From: Maritimibacter sp. DP1N21-5
Lineage (GTDB): Bacteria > Pseudomonadota > Alphaproteobacteria > Rhodobacterales > Rhodobacteraceae
Length of the DNA stretch: 64,000 nucleotides
Direction of reading: 5' to 3'
NCBI RefSeq assembly: GCF_019218295.1
Contig: NZ_JAHUZF010000003.1
Location: 310,001-374,000 of the forward strand
The notes beneath the pieces were generated by a model that worked only from the letters and a program-made list of their open reading frames with translations, was not told the DNA's origin and did not search any database. Positions 52,544-63,495 of the stretch are shown piece after piece. The stretch's first letter is position 1; each line of letters opens with the position of its first letter. A program made the position numbers and the translations under genes.

Positions 52544-53821
52544 ATGCTGCAGAAACTCTTGGCGCGGATGATCGCGCGCGTGGTGCGGGACGGTGATCTT
52601 CGCATCACCTGGCCCGATGGCCGGACGCAACGTTTCGGCGACGGAGCGGGCACGCCGCAACACCTCACCATGACCGACCCCGGCCTGATCCGTCGGCTGT
52701 TTCGTAATCCGGAACTGGCTCTGGGTGAGGGTTACATGGAGGGCGGGCTGTCCATCGCGGGCGACGATGTGACCGGGTTCCTGACCCTTGTCGCGCGCAA
52801 TGCCCGCGCCTATGGGGGCGGGCGGTTCTCGGCCGCCGCTGCGGCGGCGCGCACCGGGCTTCGGCGGATCGCGCAACACAACCCGATGGCCACCGCCCGG
52901 CGCAACGTCGAGGTGCATTACGACCTGCCGACGGCGCTCTATGACCTCTTTCTCGACCGGAACCTGCAATATACCTGTGGCTATTTCGCGGACCCCGATT
53001 GGGACATCGAGGCGGCCCAGATCGCCAAGATGGACCACATCGGCAGGAAGCTCCTGATCCGGCCGGAGATGCGGGTGCTCGACATCGGGTCGGGATGGGG
53101 CGGCCTGTCCATTCATCTGGCGAAGCGCTTCGGGGCGCAGGTGACCGGGGTGACCCTGTCGCGCGAACAACTGGCCGAAGCAGAGCGGCGCGCGCGGGAG
53201 GCGGGCGTCGCGGACCGGGTGACGTTTCGACTGATGGACTACCGGGACCTGACGGAGACCTTCGACCGCATCGTCGTGGTCGGCATGATGGAGCATGTCG
53301 GAGCACCGCAATACCCGGTGTTCTGGGGCCAGATCGACCGCTGCCTCGCCCCGGACGGCGTCGCGCTCGTCCATACCATCGGGCGCACCACGCCACCCGG
53401 ACAGACGAGCCCCTTCATCCACAAGTATATCTTCCCCGGCGGCTACGTCCCGGCCCTGTCCGAAGTGACCGGCGTCGTCGAGCAGACCGGCCTGGTCCCC
53501 ACGGACATCGAAGTCTGGCGCGGGCATTACGCGCGCACGGTGCAGGCATGGCGCGCGGCCTTCGAGGCCAATCTCGGCCCGATCCGCGACCTCATGGACG
53601 AGCGCTTCACCCGGATGTGGCGCTACTACCTCGCCGCCAGCGAAGTGAGCTTTACCGAACTTGGCCTTGTTGTATACCAAGTCCAACTGGCCCATCGTTC
53701 GTCTGACGTGCCGTTTACAAGAGGTTATTTGCAGCGTGACGAGATTTCTGCCGGCAGTCGCCGTCGCCCTTCTGTGGAGCATCACGACGGTCTTGTGGAA
53801 CTGGGACGGTTGGAAAATTGA
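52544..53821 (+). CDS. Cyclopropane-fatty-acyl-phospholipid synthase, second paralogue
   Basis: The 425-residue protein is a diverged paralogue of the gene at 51215. It has VEVHYDLPTALYDLFLD, LQYTCGYFADP (C145), SAM motif VLDIGSGWGG (178-187), GMMEHVGAPQYPVFW and IFPGGYVPALSEVT. The C-terminus carries an extra tail of about 28 residues (RDEISAGSRRRPSVEHHDGL and on) that is read over the start of the GT87-type gene. Two CFA-type enzymes may use different substrates. Confidence 0.9.
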   Translation: MLQKLLARMIARVVRDGDLRITWPDGRTQRFGDGAGTPQHLTMTDPGLIRRLFRNPELALGEGYMEGGLSIAGDDVTGFLTLVARNARAYGGGRFSAAAAAARTGLRRIAQHNPMATARRNVEVHYDLPTALYDLFLDRNLQYTCGYFADPDWDIEAAQIAKMDHIGRKLLIRPEMRVLDIGSGWGGLSIHLAKRFGAQVTGVTLSREQLAEAERRAREAGVADRVTFRLMDYRDLTETFDRIVVVGMMEHVGAPQYPVFWGQIDRCLAPDGVALVHTIGRTTPPGQTSPFIHKYIFPGGYVPALSEVTGVVEQTGLVPTDIEVWRGHYARTVQAWRAAFEANLGPIRDLMDERFTRMWRYYLAASEVSFTELGLVVYQVQLAHRSSDVPFTRGYLQRDEISAGSRRRPSVEHHDGLVELGRLEN

Positions 53822-54986
53822 CCTCTCCGCGATCTATTACGCGGCCAAGAGCTACGGGGCAGGGCACCTCGACCTGATCTATGACGCCACGGAGCGCGTG
53901 GTCTACAATACCCCGCCGCAGCTCTGGGCCGACTGGGCCGCTGCGGACGGTTGGGATGTGAAGGAAATCGTGTTCACGCCCTATCTCTACCCCCCGCTCT
54001 GGGCAGCATTGCTCGCGCCGGTTGCGGGTCGAATGGATGTAGAGACATTCTACAACGTCGGGCTTGTCGCGAATGTGGCCGCGTCCGTCTGGATGGTCTG
54101 GCTGGGCTGGCAACTGGTGCAACCTCGGCGGGTCATACCGCTCGTCTGGGCGGTGCTCGGGTTCGGTCTGCTGCTCATCACGGTCGTGGGTTACATGATC
54201 TACTGGCTCGGACAGCCACAGGTCATCGTCTCCGCGCTGATGCTTGGCTCCGCAGTGGCCCTGTCCCGGGGGCGCGAGGTGAATGCCGGTCTGCTGCTGG
54301 GGCTCGCCACGGCGCTGAAACTGTCGCCGCTGCTGCTGGCGGTCCTGTTCGTGATGGAGAAACGCTGGAAGGCGCTCGCCGTCTTTGCGGCGAGCGGGTT
54401 TGTGTTTGGCGTGGTTTCTCTCAGCGTTGTGGGGTGGCCCCTTCATGCCGAACTGCTGCAAAAACTTCAGCTCGTCGAAGAGCGTGTGCTGATCAGCCGT
54501 ATCATCGTCTCGCTCGAGACGGTTCTCTTCCAGTTGCAGGAAGTCGTTCGGGGCACCGCGGACTGGACCATCGCCGAGCCGCGACAAGCGATGGAGCCCG
54601 GCTGGATCGCATGGGTCGTGCGTGCGACCATGCTCGGGCTTATGGGCCTGACGTATTGGGTCACCCGTGACCGTCCGGCCCGGACGAGGATCTGGATGCG
54701 CTTCTATCTTCTGGTGCTGGTGACGCTCATCACCAACCCGCTGGGGTGGATCCACTACATGGTGCTCCCCTTCGCCCTGCTTCCGGCGTTTTACGAACTC
54801 TACGACAAGGTCCGAACGACGGCGATCGTGCTGGCCATCGGCCTTCTTTACTCGATGCCGATCTTCATCGAGGCGGTCTTGTTCGATTACACGGGCTTCA
54901 TGCAGATCGGCGTGTGGATCAGTGGCTGTCTGGTCATGATCGGAATGCTCGTCTTCGCAAGACCCGTGGAGCAGGCGGCAGAGTAA
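53736..54986 (+). CDS. GT87-family membrane glycosyltransferase (DUF2029)
   Basis: The 416-residue protein has about ten transmembrane helices and the GT-C/GT87 pattern: DLSAIYYAAKSYGAGHLDLIYDA (in parts), PYLYPPLWAALLAP, GLLLGLATALKLSPLLLAVLF, LITNPLGWIHYMVLPFALLPAF. These enzymes use polyprenyl-phosphate sugars at the outer face of the inner membrane, such as mannosyl- or arabinosyltransferases. The start is GTG 53736, preceded by GAGG; it overlaps the second CFA gene by 86 bases. Sugar and acceptor are unknown. Confidence 0.8.
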   Translation: MTRFLPAVAVALLWSITTVLWNWDGWKIDLSAIYYAAKSYGAGHLDLIYDATERVVYNTPPQLWADWAAADGWDVKEIVFTPYLYPPLWAALLAPVAGRMDVETFYNVGLVANVAASVWMVWLGWQLVQPRRVIPLVWAVLGFGLLLITVVGYMIYWLGQPQVIVSALMLGSAVALSRGREVNAGLLLGLATALKLSPLLLAVLFVMEKRWKALAVFAASGFVFGVVSLSVVGWPLHAELLQKLQLVEERVLISRIIVSLETVLFQLQEVVRGTADWTIAEPRQAMEPGWIAWVVRATMLGLMGLTYWVTRDRPARTRIWMRFYLLVLVTLITNPLGWIHYMVLPFALLPAFYELYDKVRTTAIVLAIGLLYSMPIFIEAVLFDYTGFMQIGVWISGCLVMIGMLVFARPVEQAAE

Positions 54987-55220
54987 CGGGCCACACTTCG
55001 CCTCTGGCACGAGCGCTGGTTCGCGGCATTTTTTTCGTGCCCTGGCCCCCGTGCTTTCGAACCGAGCCTGTACCGGATTTGTGCAGATGGGCCTTGGCGT
55101 TGCTGCCGTGACCGTCGTCTTTGTCCGCCTCGCGCGGTGGGCAAACCGACATCCGGCCCCCTGATTTACGCCACGGCCCCTTGCAGGCCCCGGCACCATG
55201 TCTATAACGCACGACAATTT

Positions 55221-55244
55221 GCACCGGGGCGAGAATCCCGGTGC
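55221..55244 (+). repeat. Hairpin in the carB leader
   Basis: GCACCGGG and CCCGGTGC form a perfect eight-pair stem with the loop GCGAGAAT, 24 bases before the carB ATG. It may regulate carB translation or end an upstream transcript, but it has no T run. Confidence 0.5.
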
Positions 55245-55267
55245 CTCATGCTGCCCGAGGTGACGCC

Positions 55268-58200
55268 ATGCCGAAAAGAACCGATATCAAATCGATCATG
55301 ATCATCGGAGCGGGGCCCATCGTGATCGGACAGGCCTGCGAATTCGACTACTCGGGGGCCCAGGCATGCAAGGCGCTGCGCGAAGAAGGCTACCGCGTCA
55401 TCCTCGTGAACTCGAACCCCGCGACGATCATGACCGACCCGGACATGGCCGACGCCACCTATATCGAGCCGATCACGCCCGAGATGGTCGCCAAGATCAT
55501 CGCCAAGGAAAAGCCCGACGCGCTGCTGCCCACGATGGGCGGGCAAACGGGCCTTAACACCGCGCTGGCGCTCGCGGACATGGGCGTGCTGGAAGAGCAC
55601 GGTGTTGAACTCATCGGTGCGAAACGCGAAGCCATCGAAATGGCCGAGGACCGGAAGCTGTTCCGCGAGGCGATGGACCGGCTGGGCATCGAGAACCCCA
55701 AGGCCACAATCGTCACCGCGCCGAAAAAGGCCGACGGCAAAGCCGACCTCGAGAAGGGCGTCCAGATTGCGCTCGAAACCCTCGACGAAATCGGTCTCCC
55801 GGCGATCATCCGCCCGGCCTTCACGCTTGGCGGCACTGGCGGTGGCGTCGCCTACAACCGCGAGGAATACATCTACTATTGCCGCTCGGGCATGGATGCC
55901 TCGCCGGTGAACCAGATCCTCGTCGATGAAAGCCTTCTGGGCTGGAAGGAATACGAGATGGAGGTCGTCCGCGACAAGGCGGACAATGCGATCATCGTCT
56001 GTTCCATCGAGAACGTGGACCCGATGGGCGTGCACACGGGCGACTCGATTACCGTGGCCCCGGCGCTCACGCTGACCGACAAGGAATACCAGATCATGCG
56101 CACGCACTCGATCAACGTGCTGCGCGAGATCGGGGTGGAAACCGGTGGCTCAAACGTCCAGTGGGCGGTGAACCCGGTCGACGGCCGCATGGTCGTGATC
56201 GAGATGAACCCACGCGTGTCTCGGTCGTCCGCGCTCGCGTCGAAAGCCACTGGTTTCCCCATCGCCAAGATCGCCGCGAAGCTCGCCGTGGGCTACACGC
56301 TCGACGAATTGGACAACGACATCACCAAGGTGACGCCGGCCTCCTTCGAGCCGACCATCGACTATGTCGTGACGAAAATCCCGCGCTTCGCGTTCGAGAA
56401 ATTCCCGGGCTCGAAGCCCGAACTGACCACGGCGATGAAATCGGTGGGCGAGGTCATGTCCATTGGCCGCACCATCCATGAGTCGATGCAGAAGGCACTG
56501 GCCAGCATGGAAACCGGCTTGACCGGCTTTGACGAGGTGACGATCGACGGCGCGCCGGACAAGGCCGCCGTGATCCGTGCCCTCAGCCTCAAGACCCCCG
56601 ACCGGCTGCGCACCGTGGCGCAGGCCATGCGCGAGGGTTTGTCGGACGCCGAGATTTTCGACGCGACCGCCTTTGATCCCTGGTTTCTGTCGCGCATCCG
56701 CGAAATCGTGGAGGCCGAGGCCGAGGTGAAGAAGAACGGACTTCCCGTCACCGAGGATGGTCTGCGCCGGCTCAAGATGATGGGCTTCTCCGATGCCCGC
56801 CTCGCCAAGCTCACCGGGCGGGATGAAGCCAACGTGCGCCGCGCCCGACTAAACCTTGGCGTGACCGCGGTGTTCAAGCGCATCGACACCTGCGCCGCCG
56901 AATTCGAGGCCCAGACGCCCTATATGTATTCCACCTACGAAGAGCCGATGATGGGCGAGGTGGAATGCGAAGCGCGGCCTTCGGACCGCAAGAAGGTCGT
57001 CATTCTCGGCGGTGGTCCGAACCGGATCGGACAGGGGATCGAGTTCGACTATTGCTGCTGCCACGCCTGTTTCTCGCTGACCGAGGCGGGCTACGAGACG
57101 ATCATGGTCAACTGCAACCCCGAGACGGTCTCGACCGACTACGACACCTCGGATCGCCTCTACTTCGAACCGCTGACCTTCGAGCACGTCATGGAAATCC
57201 TGCGCGTGGAACAGTCGAGGGGCACGCTCCACGGCGTCATCGTGCAGTTCGGCGGCCAGACGCCGCTGAAACTCGCCAACGACCTGGAAGAGGCAGGGAT
57301 TCCGATCCTCGGCACCACGCCCGACGCCATCGACCTCGCCGAGGACCGCGAGCGGTTTCAGGACCTTGTGAACCGCCTGAACCTCAAGCAGCCCAACAAC
57401 GGGATCGCCCATTCGGATGCCGAGGCGCTGGAAATCGCGGAAGGAATCGGCTTCCCGCTCGTCATTCGCCCCTCCTATGTTCTGGGCGGCCGCGCGATGG
57501 AAATCGTGCGCGATATGGATGGCCTGAAGCGTTACATTCGCGACGCCGTGGTCGTGTCGGGCGACAGCCCCGTTCTGCTCGACAGCTACCTCTCCGGGGC
57601 GACCGAAGTCGACGTGGACGCGCTCTGCGACGGCGAAGAAGTCCATGTCGCGGGCATCATGGAGCACATCGAAGAGGCCGGCGTCCACTCGGGCGACAGT
57701 GCCTGTTCGCTGCCGCCCTATTCGCTATCCGCCGCGATCATCGAGGAACTCAAACGCCAGTCCGTCGCGCTCGCGCTGGAGCTTGGCGTCGTCGGCCTCA
57801 TGAACGTGCAATTCGCGGTCAAGGGCGACGACATCTACCTCATCGAAGTGAACCCCCGCGCCTCGCGCACCGTGCCCTTCGTGGCCAAGGCCGTGGGCTC
57901 GCCCATCGCCTCCATCGCCGCGCAGGTCATGGCCGGGGCGAAACTCTCCGACTTCACGCTGGTCGACCCGCTGATCGACCGCTTCGCCGTGAAAGAGGCG
58001 GTTCTGCCCTTCGCCCGGTTCCCGGGTGTCGATACGCTTCTCGGACCGGAAATGCGCTCGACCGGCGAAGTCATGGGGTCCGACGCGTCCTTCGCGCGGG
58101 CGTTCCTCAAGGCCCAGCTTGGCGCCGGGACGATCCTGCCGACCGAAGGCACGGTGTTCTTCTCGATCAAGGACGACGACAAGACGGCGGACATGGTCGA

Positions 58201-58537
58201 GACCGCGCAGATGCTGCGGGACCTGGGCTTTTCCATCATGGCGACCTCCGGCACCGCGAAGTTCCTGTCGGAAAACGGCGTGGAGAGCGAAGTCGTGCGC
58301 AAGGCCTATGAAGGCGGGCGCACCATCGTGGACGTGCTAAAGGACGGGCTCATCCATCTGGTGATGAACACCACGGAAGGCGCGCAAGCGGTCGAGGACA
58401 GCCGGTCCCTTCGCAACGTCGCCCTGATGGACAAGATCCCCTATTTCACCACGGCGGCGGCCGCCCATGCGGCAGCGCTTGCGATGACCGCCCGCAACGA
58501 GGGCGAACTCGAGGTGCGGTCGCTTCAGGAGGCGTGA
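55268..58537 (+). CDS. carB: Carbamoyl-phosphate synthase large subunit
   Basis: The 1089-residue protein makes carbamoyl phosphate from bicarbonate, ATP and glutamine-derived ammonia for pyrimidine and arginine synthesis. Two ATP-grasp halves are visible. The first has [21 protein letters not shown] and [16 protein letters not shown]; the second has [21 protein letters not shown] and [14 protein letters not shown]. The C-terminal MGS-like allosteric domain follows (about residue 950 on). It starts at ATG 55268 after GAGGTGA. The small subunit carA is not in the window. Confidence 0.98.
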   Translation: MPKRTDIKSIMIIGAGPIVIGQACEFDYSGAQACKALREEGYRVILVNSNPATIMTDPDMADATYIEPITPEMVAKIIAKEKPDALLPTMGGQTGLNTALALADMGVLEEHGVELIGAKREAIEMAEDRKLFREAMDRLGIENPKATIVTAPKKADGKADLEKGVQIALETLDEIGLPAIIRPAFTLGGTGGGVAYNREEYIYYCRSGMDASPVNQILVDESLLGWKEYEMEVVRDKADNAIIVCSIENVDPMGVHTGDSITVAPALTLTDKEYQIMRTHSINVLREIGVETGGSNVQWAVNPVDGRMVVIEMNPRVSRSSALASKATGFPIAKIAAKLAVGYTLDELDNDITKVTPASFEPTIDYVVTKIPRFAFEKFPGSKPELTTAMKSVGEVMSIGRTIHESMQKALASMETGLTGFDEVTIDGAPDKAAVIRALSLKTPDRLRTVAQAMREGLSDAEIFDATAFDPWFLSRIREIVEAEAEVKKNGLPVTEDGLRRLKMMGFSDARLAKLTGRDEANVRRARLNLGVTAVFKRIDTCAAEFEAQTPYMYSTYEEPMMGEVECEARPSDRKKVVILGGGPNRIGQGIEFDYCCCHACFSLTEAGYETIMVNCNPETVSTDYDTSDRLYFEPLTFEHVMEILRVEQSRGTLHGVIVQFGGQTPLKLANDLEEAGIPILGTTPDAIDLAEDRERFQDLVNRLNLKQPNNGIAHSDAEALEIAEGIGFPLVIRPSYVLGGRAMEIVRDMDGLKRYIRDAVVVSGDSPVLLDSYLSGATEVDVDALCDGEEVHVAGIMEHIEEAGVHSGDSACSLPPYSLSAAIIEELKRQSVALALELGVVGLMNVQFAVKGDDIYLIEVNPRASRTVPFVAKAVGSPIASIAAQVMAGAKLSDFTLVDPLIDRFAVKEAVLPFARFPGVDTLLGPEMRSTGEVMGSDASFARAFLKAQLGAGTILPTEGTVFFSIKDDDKTADMVETAQMLRDLGFSIMATSGTAKFLSENGVESEVVRKAYEGGRTIVDVLKDGLIHLVMNTTEGAQAVEDSRSLRNVALMDKIPYFTTAAAAHAAALAMTARNEGELEVRSLQEA

Positions 58538-58834
58538 CGACTAAGAGACTGGCGATGACAAAGGGCAGAGCGCGGCCGAGGTCGGGCGCTCTGACTCTTG
58601 TGGTCGCCACTTTCTCGCCACTCCGGACGACATCAATCGTCGTGCTGACGTCACCATAACGCCCGGCCGGTCGGGCGGCCCGGCGCTGCTCGGGCCGGTA
58701 GAGCGGCTATTTCGGGCGGGGCCAAGGTTCAATCCTTCGCACCATGTCGCCTCCCCCGGCATTCATGTCGCCTTCGCGCTGTCCCCACGCGCCATACCGA
58801 CTACCCTGACCTCACGCGCAACAGGGTCCCTCAC

Positions 58835-60232
58835 ATGTTCATTTCCGTATTCGACATCTTCAAACGCGGCGTCGGTCCATCCTCTTCGCACACCATGGGG
58901 CCGATGGTGGCCGCTCTGCGGTTCATCGAAGCGCTGCGCACCGAGGAACGCATCCCCGGCGCGGGTGAACTTGCCTCGCTCAATGTGACGCTGCACGGCT
59001 CGCTCGCCTGGACCGGCAAGGGGCACGCGACGGACCGGGCAACCGTGCTTGGTCTTCTGGGCCAGACCCCGCAGGGCCTCGACCCGGATTCTGTCGACAC
59101 GCTCGTCGCGAACCTGGGCAAGACCAGGCGCCTCACACCCGAGGGCCTGCACCCGATCGCCTTCGACCCGGCCAGCGACGTGATCTTCGACTTCGGAAAG
59201 CCGCTGCCACTTCATGCCAACGCGATGACCTTCCGCGCCTTTGACGCTTCAGGAAACCCCTATCTCACGGAGACCTATTACTCCGTCGGCGGCGGCTTCG
59301 TGCAGACCGAGCGTGAGATGACCCAGCCGCACCACAGCCTCGCCGAGGAAAAACGCGCGATGGGCTATCCCTATGCCTTCGGCACGGCGGCGGAAATGCT
59401 CGCCATGGGCAAGCGGACCGGTCTGACCATCGCGCAGATGAAGCGCGCGAACGAACTCGCGGCGGGGCACGACGACCTCGACGAAGGGCTTGACGGGCTG
59501 GAAGAGGCGATGATGTCCTGTATCGACCGGGGCTTTGCGCAGGAGGGGATCCTGCCCGGTGGGCTCAACGTCAGACGGCGGGCCAAGAAGCTCCACGACG
59601 AACTGATCGCCACGCGTTACTCGAACCGGAACGCGCCCCATGTGGTGAACGACTGGATCAGCGCTTATGCCATGTCGGTGAACGAGGAAAACGCCGCCGG
59701 GGGCCGGGTTGTCACCGCGCCCACCAACGGCGCGGCGGGCACGGTGCCGGCGGTGCTGCGCTATCTCCTCGACCATTTCCCGGAAACCACGCGCGAGCAG
59801 CGGCGCGACTTCCTTTTGACGGCGGCGGCAGTCGGCGGGTTGATCAAGGCCAATGCCTCGATCTCCGGCGCCGAGGTCGGCTGTCAGGGCGAAGTCGGAT
59901 CGGCCAGCGCCATGGCGGCGGCGGGGCTTTGTGCAGCGCTCGGCGGCACCAATGAGCAGATCGAGAACGCGGCGGAAATCGCGCTCGAGCACCACCTCGG
60001 CATGACCTGCGATCCGGCCAAAGGGCTGGTGCAGGTCCCCTGTATCGAACGGAACGCCATGGGGGCGATCAAAGCGGTCTCGGCCGCCTCGCTCGCGCTC
60101 CGGTCGGACGGCGAGCACATCATGCCGCTGGACAACTGCATCCGCGTGATGCTCCAGACCGGTCAGGATATGGATGCGCGCTACAAGGAAACCTCGCAGG
60201 CAGGGATCGCGGTCAATCTTCCCGAATGCTGA
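58835..60232 (+). CDS. sdaA: L-serine ammonia-lyase (iron-sulfur)
   Basis: The 465-residue protein deaminates serine to pyruvate and ammonia. It has the N-terminal beta domain ([20 protein letters not shown]) and the catalytic domain with cysteines for the [4Fe-4S] cluster in [16 protein letters not shown] and [20 protein letters not shown]. It belongs to the single-chain SdaA/SdaB type. ATG 58835 gives the usual SVFD-start. Confidence 0.96.
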   Translation: MFISVFDIFKRGVGPSSSHTMGPMVAALRFIEALRTEERIPGAGELASLNVTLHGSLAWTGKGHATDRATVLGLLGQTPQGLDPDSVDTLVANLGKTRRLTPEGLHPIAFDPASDVIFDFGKPLPLHANAMTFRAFDASGNPYLTETYYSVGGGFVQTEREMTQPHHSLAEEKRAMGYPYAFGTAAEMLAMGKRTGLTIAQMKRANELAAGHDDLDEGLDGLEEAMMSCIDRGFAQEGILPGGLNVRRRAKKLHDELIATRYSNRNAPHVVNDWISAYAMSVNEENAAGGRVVTAPTNGAAGTVPAVLRYLLDHFPETTREQRRDFLLTAAAVGGLIKANASISGAEVGCQGEVGSASAMAAAGLCAALGGTNEQIENAAEIALEHHLGMTCDPAKGLVQVPCIERNAMGAIKAVSAASLALRSDGEHIMPLDNCIRVMLQTGQDMDARYKETSQAGIAVNLPEC

Positions 60233-60286
60233 GGGCGCTGCTAGGGTCGTCCTATTGATCGCGATTTTGCCAGCCGGAGTTTTCCC

Positions 60287-60616
60287 ATGACCCGTTTCCT
60301 CACGACCCTTGTCGTCTTCGCCTGTCTTGCCGGTCCCGGCCTTGCCGATGTCACCGGCGACTACACCGCAAAAGGGCGCAATGCCGACGGGTCGGTTTAT
60401 TCCGGGACGGCGCGGCTGACAGAGACGGACGGGATGGTCACGGTGAACTGGACCGTGGGCACGTCGTCCTACTCCGGGACGGGCCCGATCAACGGCGACG
60501 TGGTGACCATCGACTGGGGCGCGGCATCGCCCGTGGTCTATGTGGTCATGCCGGACGGCGAGCTACATGGTACCTGGGCCGATGGCGCGGCGCTGGAGAA
60601 GTTGACGCCAAGGTAG
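60287..60616 (+). CDS. Small exported protein of unknown function
   Basis: The 109-residue protein has a signal peptide (MTRFLTTLVVFACLAGPGLA, cleavage about residue 20). The beta-rich rest has GDYTAKGRNADGSVYSGTARL and GTSSYSGTGPINGDVVTIDWG, close to the short repeats of periplasmic/secreted proteins that I cannot name. CCGGAG stands before the ATG. Its stop is five bases from the convergent rimO stop. Confidence 0.75.
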   Translation: MTRFLTTLVVFACLAGPGLADVTGDYTAKGRNADGSVYSGTARLTETDGMVTVNWTVGTSSYSGTGPINGDVVTIDWGAASPVVYVVMPDGELHGTWADGAALEKLTPR

Positions 60617-60621
60617 GACGT

Positions 60622-62004
60622 TCAGGACGAAACGGTCCGACCCCAGAGGTCGTATTCGCTGGCCTCGTCCACCTCCACCGTGACCATGTCGCCGGGCGCG
60701 AGGTTCTCGAACCCTTTGTCGATGAAGAGGTTCCCGTCGATCTCGGGCGCATCGGCCATCGTGCGGCAGGTGGCGGCCTCTTCGTCGATCTCGTCCACGA
60801 TGACCTGCATCGTCCGGCCTACCTTGGCGGCGAGCTTGGCCTCGGATATGGCCTGCGCCTTTTCCATGAACCGGTGCCAACGCTCGTCCTTGACCTCGTC
60901 GGGGACGTGGTCGGGCAGCGCATTGGAGCGCGCCCCGGCCACGTTTTCGTAGCGGAAACACCCGACCCGATCCAATTGCGCCTCGTCAAGCCAGTCAAGC
61001 AGAACCTGGAACTCCTCCTCCGTCTCGCCGGGATAGCCCACGATGAAGGTGGAGCGCAGTGTGATGTCCGGGCAGACCGAACGCCAGGCGGCGATCTCGT
61101 CCAGCGTTCTGGCCGCCGCGGCGGGCCGCGCCATCCGGCGCAGCACGCGGGGATCGGCGTGCTGGAAGGGAATGTCGAGATAGGGCAACACCAGCCCCTC
61201 GGCCATCAGCGGGATCAGCTCGCGCACATGGGGGTAGGGGTAGACGTAATGAAGCCGCACCCAGGCGCCGAGCGAGCCAAGATCGCGGGCGAGGTCGGTG
61301 ATATGCGCCCGGTGTCCGCGTTCCTCGGCATAGCGCAGGTCGAGCCCGTAAGCGCTGGTGTCCTGCGAGATGACGAGCAGTTCCTTGACGCCCGCCTCGA
61401 CCAGTTTCTCGGCCTCGCGCACGATCGCATGGGCCGGGCGCGATTGCAGTTTGCCGCGCATGTCCGGGATGATGCAGAACTTGCAGGCGTGATTGCAGCC
61501 CTCGGAAATCTTCAGATAGCTGTAGTGCCGCGGGGTGAGGCTCACGCCACGCGCGGGCAGAAGGTCGACAAAGGGATCGGGGTCAGGCGGCACCGCCCTG
61601 TGCACGGCATCGAGCACCTGCTCGTACTGGTGCGGCCCGGTGACGGCGAGCACGGAGGGGTGCGCGCCGGTGATGAACTCCGGCTCCGCGCCAAGACAGC
61701 CGGTCACGATCACGCGTCCGTTCTCACTGAGCGCCTCGCCGATAGCGTCGAGGCTCTCGGCCTTGGCGCTGTCCAGAAACCCGCAGGTGTTCACGATCAC
61801 TGCATCCGCGCCCGAATAGTCCGGCGAAATGGCATAACCTTCGGCGCGCAGCCGCGTGAGGATCCGCTCGCTGTCCACCAGAGCCTTCGGGCAGCCAAGG
61901 CTGACCATGCCGATTTTCGGCTGTCCGGGACGTGCATCTTCGCGGACCACGGCACGTGCGAGGTCGGGGCGAAGATCGGGCGGGTTGATCGAGTTTTGCG
62001 ACAT
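60622..62004 (-). CDS. rimO: Ribosomal protein S12 methylthiotransferase RimO
   Basis: The 460-residue radical-SAM enzyme methylthiolates an Asp of S12. The N-terminal cluster cysteines are in [22 protein letters not shown] and [10 protein letters not shown]. The radical-SAM CxxxCxxC is in [18 protein letters not shown], and the C-terminal TRAM domain ends the protein. The start ATG 62004 gives the expected length; the frame extends 15 codons upstream without support. Confidence 0.97.
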   Translation of the reverse strand: MSQNSINPPDLRPDLARAVVREDARPGQPKIGMVSLGCPKALVDSERILTRLRAEGYAISPDYSGADAVIVNTCGFLDSAKAESLDAIGEALSENGRVIVTGCLGAEPEFITGAHPSVLAVTGPHQYEQVLDAVHRAVPPDPDPFVDLLPARGVSLTPRHYSYLKISEGCNHACKFCIIPDMRGKLQSRPAHAIVREAEKLVEAGVKELLVISQDTSAYGLDLRYAEERGHRAHITDLARDLGSLGAWVRLHYVYPYPHVRELIPLMAEGLVLPYLDIPFQHADPRVLRRMARPAAAARTLDEIAAWRSVCPDITLRSTFIVGYPGETEEEFQVLLDWLDEAQLDRVGCFRYENVAGARSNALPDHVPDEVKDERWHRFMEKAQAISEAKLAAKVGRTMQVIVDEIDEEAATCRTMADAPEIDGNLFIDKGFENLAPGDMVTVEVDEASEYDLWGRTVSS

Positions 62005-62098
62005 GTGCGCCCTATACGCGCCTTTGGGCCACCGGGAAAGGGGCCTCACCCGGCACGAAACAGGGCCGTGACGCTTAGGCAGTCCGTTGCCGGTCGCC

Positions 62099-62359
62099 TC
62101 AGGTCTTCGGACCCTTCAGCGCCTTGATCGCGGCGTCGCAGCTCGGTTCGCACCAGATATAGCGGCTCTCGACCCAGATCATTCGGCGGGCGTAGTGGTA
62201 ATCCCCATGGAACACATGCTCCTTGGTGTGGATCTGTTCGACGTAGACGTCATAGGACTTGCCCGCGTAGACGACGGTTTCGCCGGTCTGGTGGACGGTT
62301 GACGAGGTATCGCAAGCGGCAAGAAACACAAGCGGCAGAACGAAAAGGAACGCTTTCAT
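62099..62359 (-). CDS. Small lipoprotein of unknown function
   Basis: The 86-residue protein starts [21 protein letters not shown], where LAAC is a lipobox, so the cysteine would be lipidated. The mature part holds [16 protein letters not shown] and [15 protein letters not shown], with two further cysteines. GGGAGATA lies before ATG 62359; six more codons upstream would remove the match to a normal lipoprotein start. Function unknown. Confidence 0.75.
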   Translation of the reverse strand: MKAFLFVLPLVFLAACDTSSTVHQTGETVVYAGKSYDVYVEQIHTKEHVFHGDYHYARRMIWVESRYIWCEPSCDAAIKALKGPKT

Positions 62360-62441
62360 CGGGTATCTCCCTGACATGTGTTCAGGTTAACCGCTGAACG
62401 CCCGAAAACAAGGGGTCGTCCGGCTTTGGCCCCTCCGGCCC

Positions 62442-62807
62442 TCAGGTTTCGTCGACCGATTGCCAGAAGATGAGCCGGTTGCCGAAGGGGTCGGTCACCT
62501 GCACTTCGCGCGCCCAGGGCATCGAGGTGATGCCGGGACGCAACCGGGGATGGCCGCGCTCGGTGATCTCGGCATGGAAGGCCTCGATATCGGGCACTTC
62601 GATGCGCACCGAAGACCCGGGCGAGGCGTCGCCGTGGTGCTCGGAAATATGGAGCAGGCAGTCGCCCCGCTTCAGCCCCATGTAGAGCGGCAGGTCAGCC
62701 TCGAACCGGTGTTCGAAAGAGACCTCGAAGCCCAGGTAACGGATGTAGAAATCCCGTGCCTGATCCTCGTCAAAAGACCGCAGGATCGGGCAGGCGGGAC
62801 CGGTCAT
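62442..62807 (-). CDS. VOC-family protein (glyoxalase/bleomycin-resistance fold)
   Basis: The 121-residue protein has the paired beta-alpha-beta modules of the VOC fold: PILRSFDEDQARDFYIRYLGFEVSFEHRF (in parts), CLLHISEHHGDASPGS and EVPDIEAFHAEITERG, then VQVTDPFGNRLIFWQS. It resembles glyoxalase-superfamily bleomycin-resistance-like proteins. Its ATG overlaps the gcrA stop by one base (TGATG). Substrate unknown. Confidence 0.85.
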   Translation of the reverse strand: MTGPACPILRSFDEDQARDFYIRYLGFEVSFEHRFEADLPLYMGLKRGDCLLHISEHHGDASPGSSVRIEVPDIEAFHAEITERGHPRLRPGITSMPWAREVQVTDPFGNRLIFWQSVDET

Positions 62808-63406
62808 CAGCGTTTGCGGTCGCGGCGGGAGGACATGGGCTGGAACGCGACGCCGACATGGGCTTCGCAATAGGGTTTGCCCTGTTGCGCGGGCAGGCCA
62901 CAGAACCAGAAGTCTTCGGTCGCAGGGTCGCCCACCGGCCATTTGCAGGTGCGTTCGGTCAGTTCCAGAAGGCTGATCCGCTTGGCGGTCTGTTCGACCT
63001 TGCGCACGGTTTCAAGGGCTTCGGGGCTGATCTCGTTCGCGCTCGGCTGCGGCGGGAGCGGTTGGCCGGCGGGTATGATCGCCTTGCGCATCGGCGCCAC
63101 GGGTTTCGGCGCGGGCGCGGCTGCGGCGGGTTCGTTCGCCTCGGGCTCTGCCGGCTTGGCCGGAGCCGGGCGTTTCGCGGGCGCCGCCTTGGGCGCCTCG
63201 GCCGCCGGCTTTTCCTTGGCGGCGGGCTTCGCGGCCGGGGTGGTGGCGGGAGCGCCACCAGCACGGTTGGACAGACCCAGACGGTGCACCTTGCCGATCA
63301 CCGCATTGCGGGTGACACCGCCAAGCTCCTTGGCGATCTGGCTGGCGGATTGACCCTCCGACCACATCTTCTTCAGTGTTTCGACACGTTCGTCGGTCCA
63401 GGACAT
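62807..63406 (-). CDS. gcrA: GcrA cell-cycle regulator
   Basis: The 199-residue protein begins MSWTDERVETLKKMWSEGQS and QIAKELGGVTRNAVIGKVHRLG, the GcrA helix-turn-helix, followed by a low-complexity Ala/Pro/Lys linker and the end LTERTCKWPVGDP, FWFCGLPAQQGKPYCEAHVG. GcrA recruits sigma70 holoenzyme to promoters with methylated GANTC sites and links transcription to the cell cycle. GAGGTAAAG lies before the ATG. Confidence 0.96.
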   Translation of the reverse strand: MSWTDERVETLKKMWSEGQSASQIAKELGGVTRNAVIGKVHRLGLSNRAGGAPATTPAAKPAAKEKPAAEAPKAAPAKRPAPAKPAEPEANEPAAAAPAPKPVAPMRKAIIPAGQPLPPQPSANEISPEALETVRKVEQTAKRISLLELTERTCKWPVGDPATEDFWFCGLPAQQGKPYCEAHVGVAFQPMSSRRDRKR

Positions 63407-63495
63407 ATCTTTACCTCGCGGGGCTTCGGCCCCTTCTTTAGCGCAAGCGTCTATTCTAGTCACCCCGGCGCTGGATACAAGGTCACGAAGGTCCG

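Noticed and set aside
58672..58744. tRNA-like segment with GCTC/GAGC D-arm, GGTTCAATCC T-loop and final ACCA
   Set aside because: The acceptor 3' strand is missing and the anticodon arm pairs poorly, so this is not a functional tRNA; at most it is a decayed remnant.
58541..58762. 73-residue minus-strand frame after carB
   Set aside because: No ribosome site or protein-like composition; it reads through GC-rich inverted repeats (AGAGCGC/GCGCTCT at 58567-58592).
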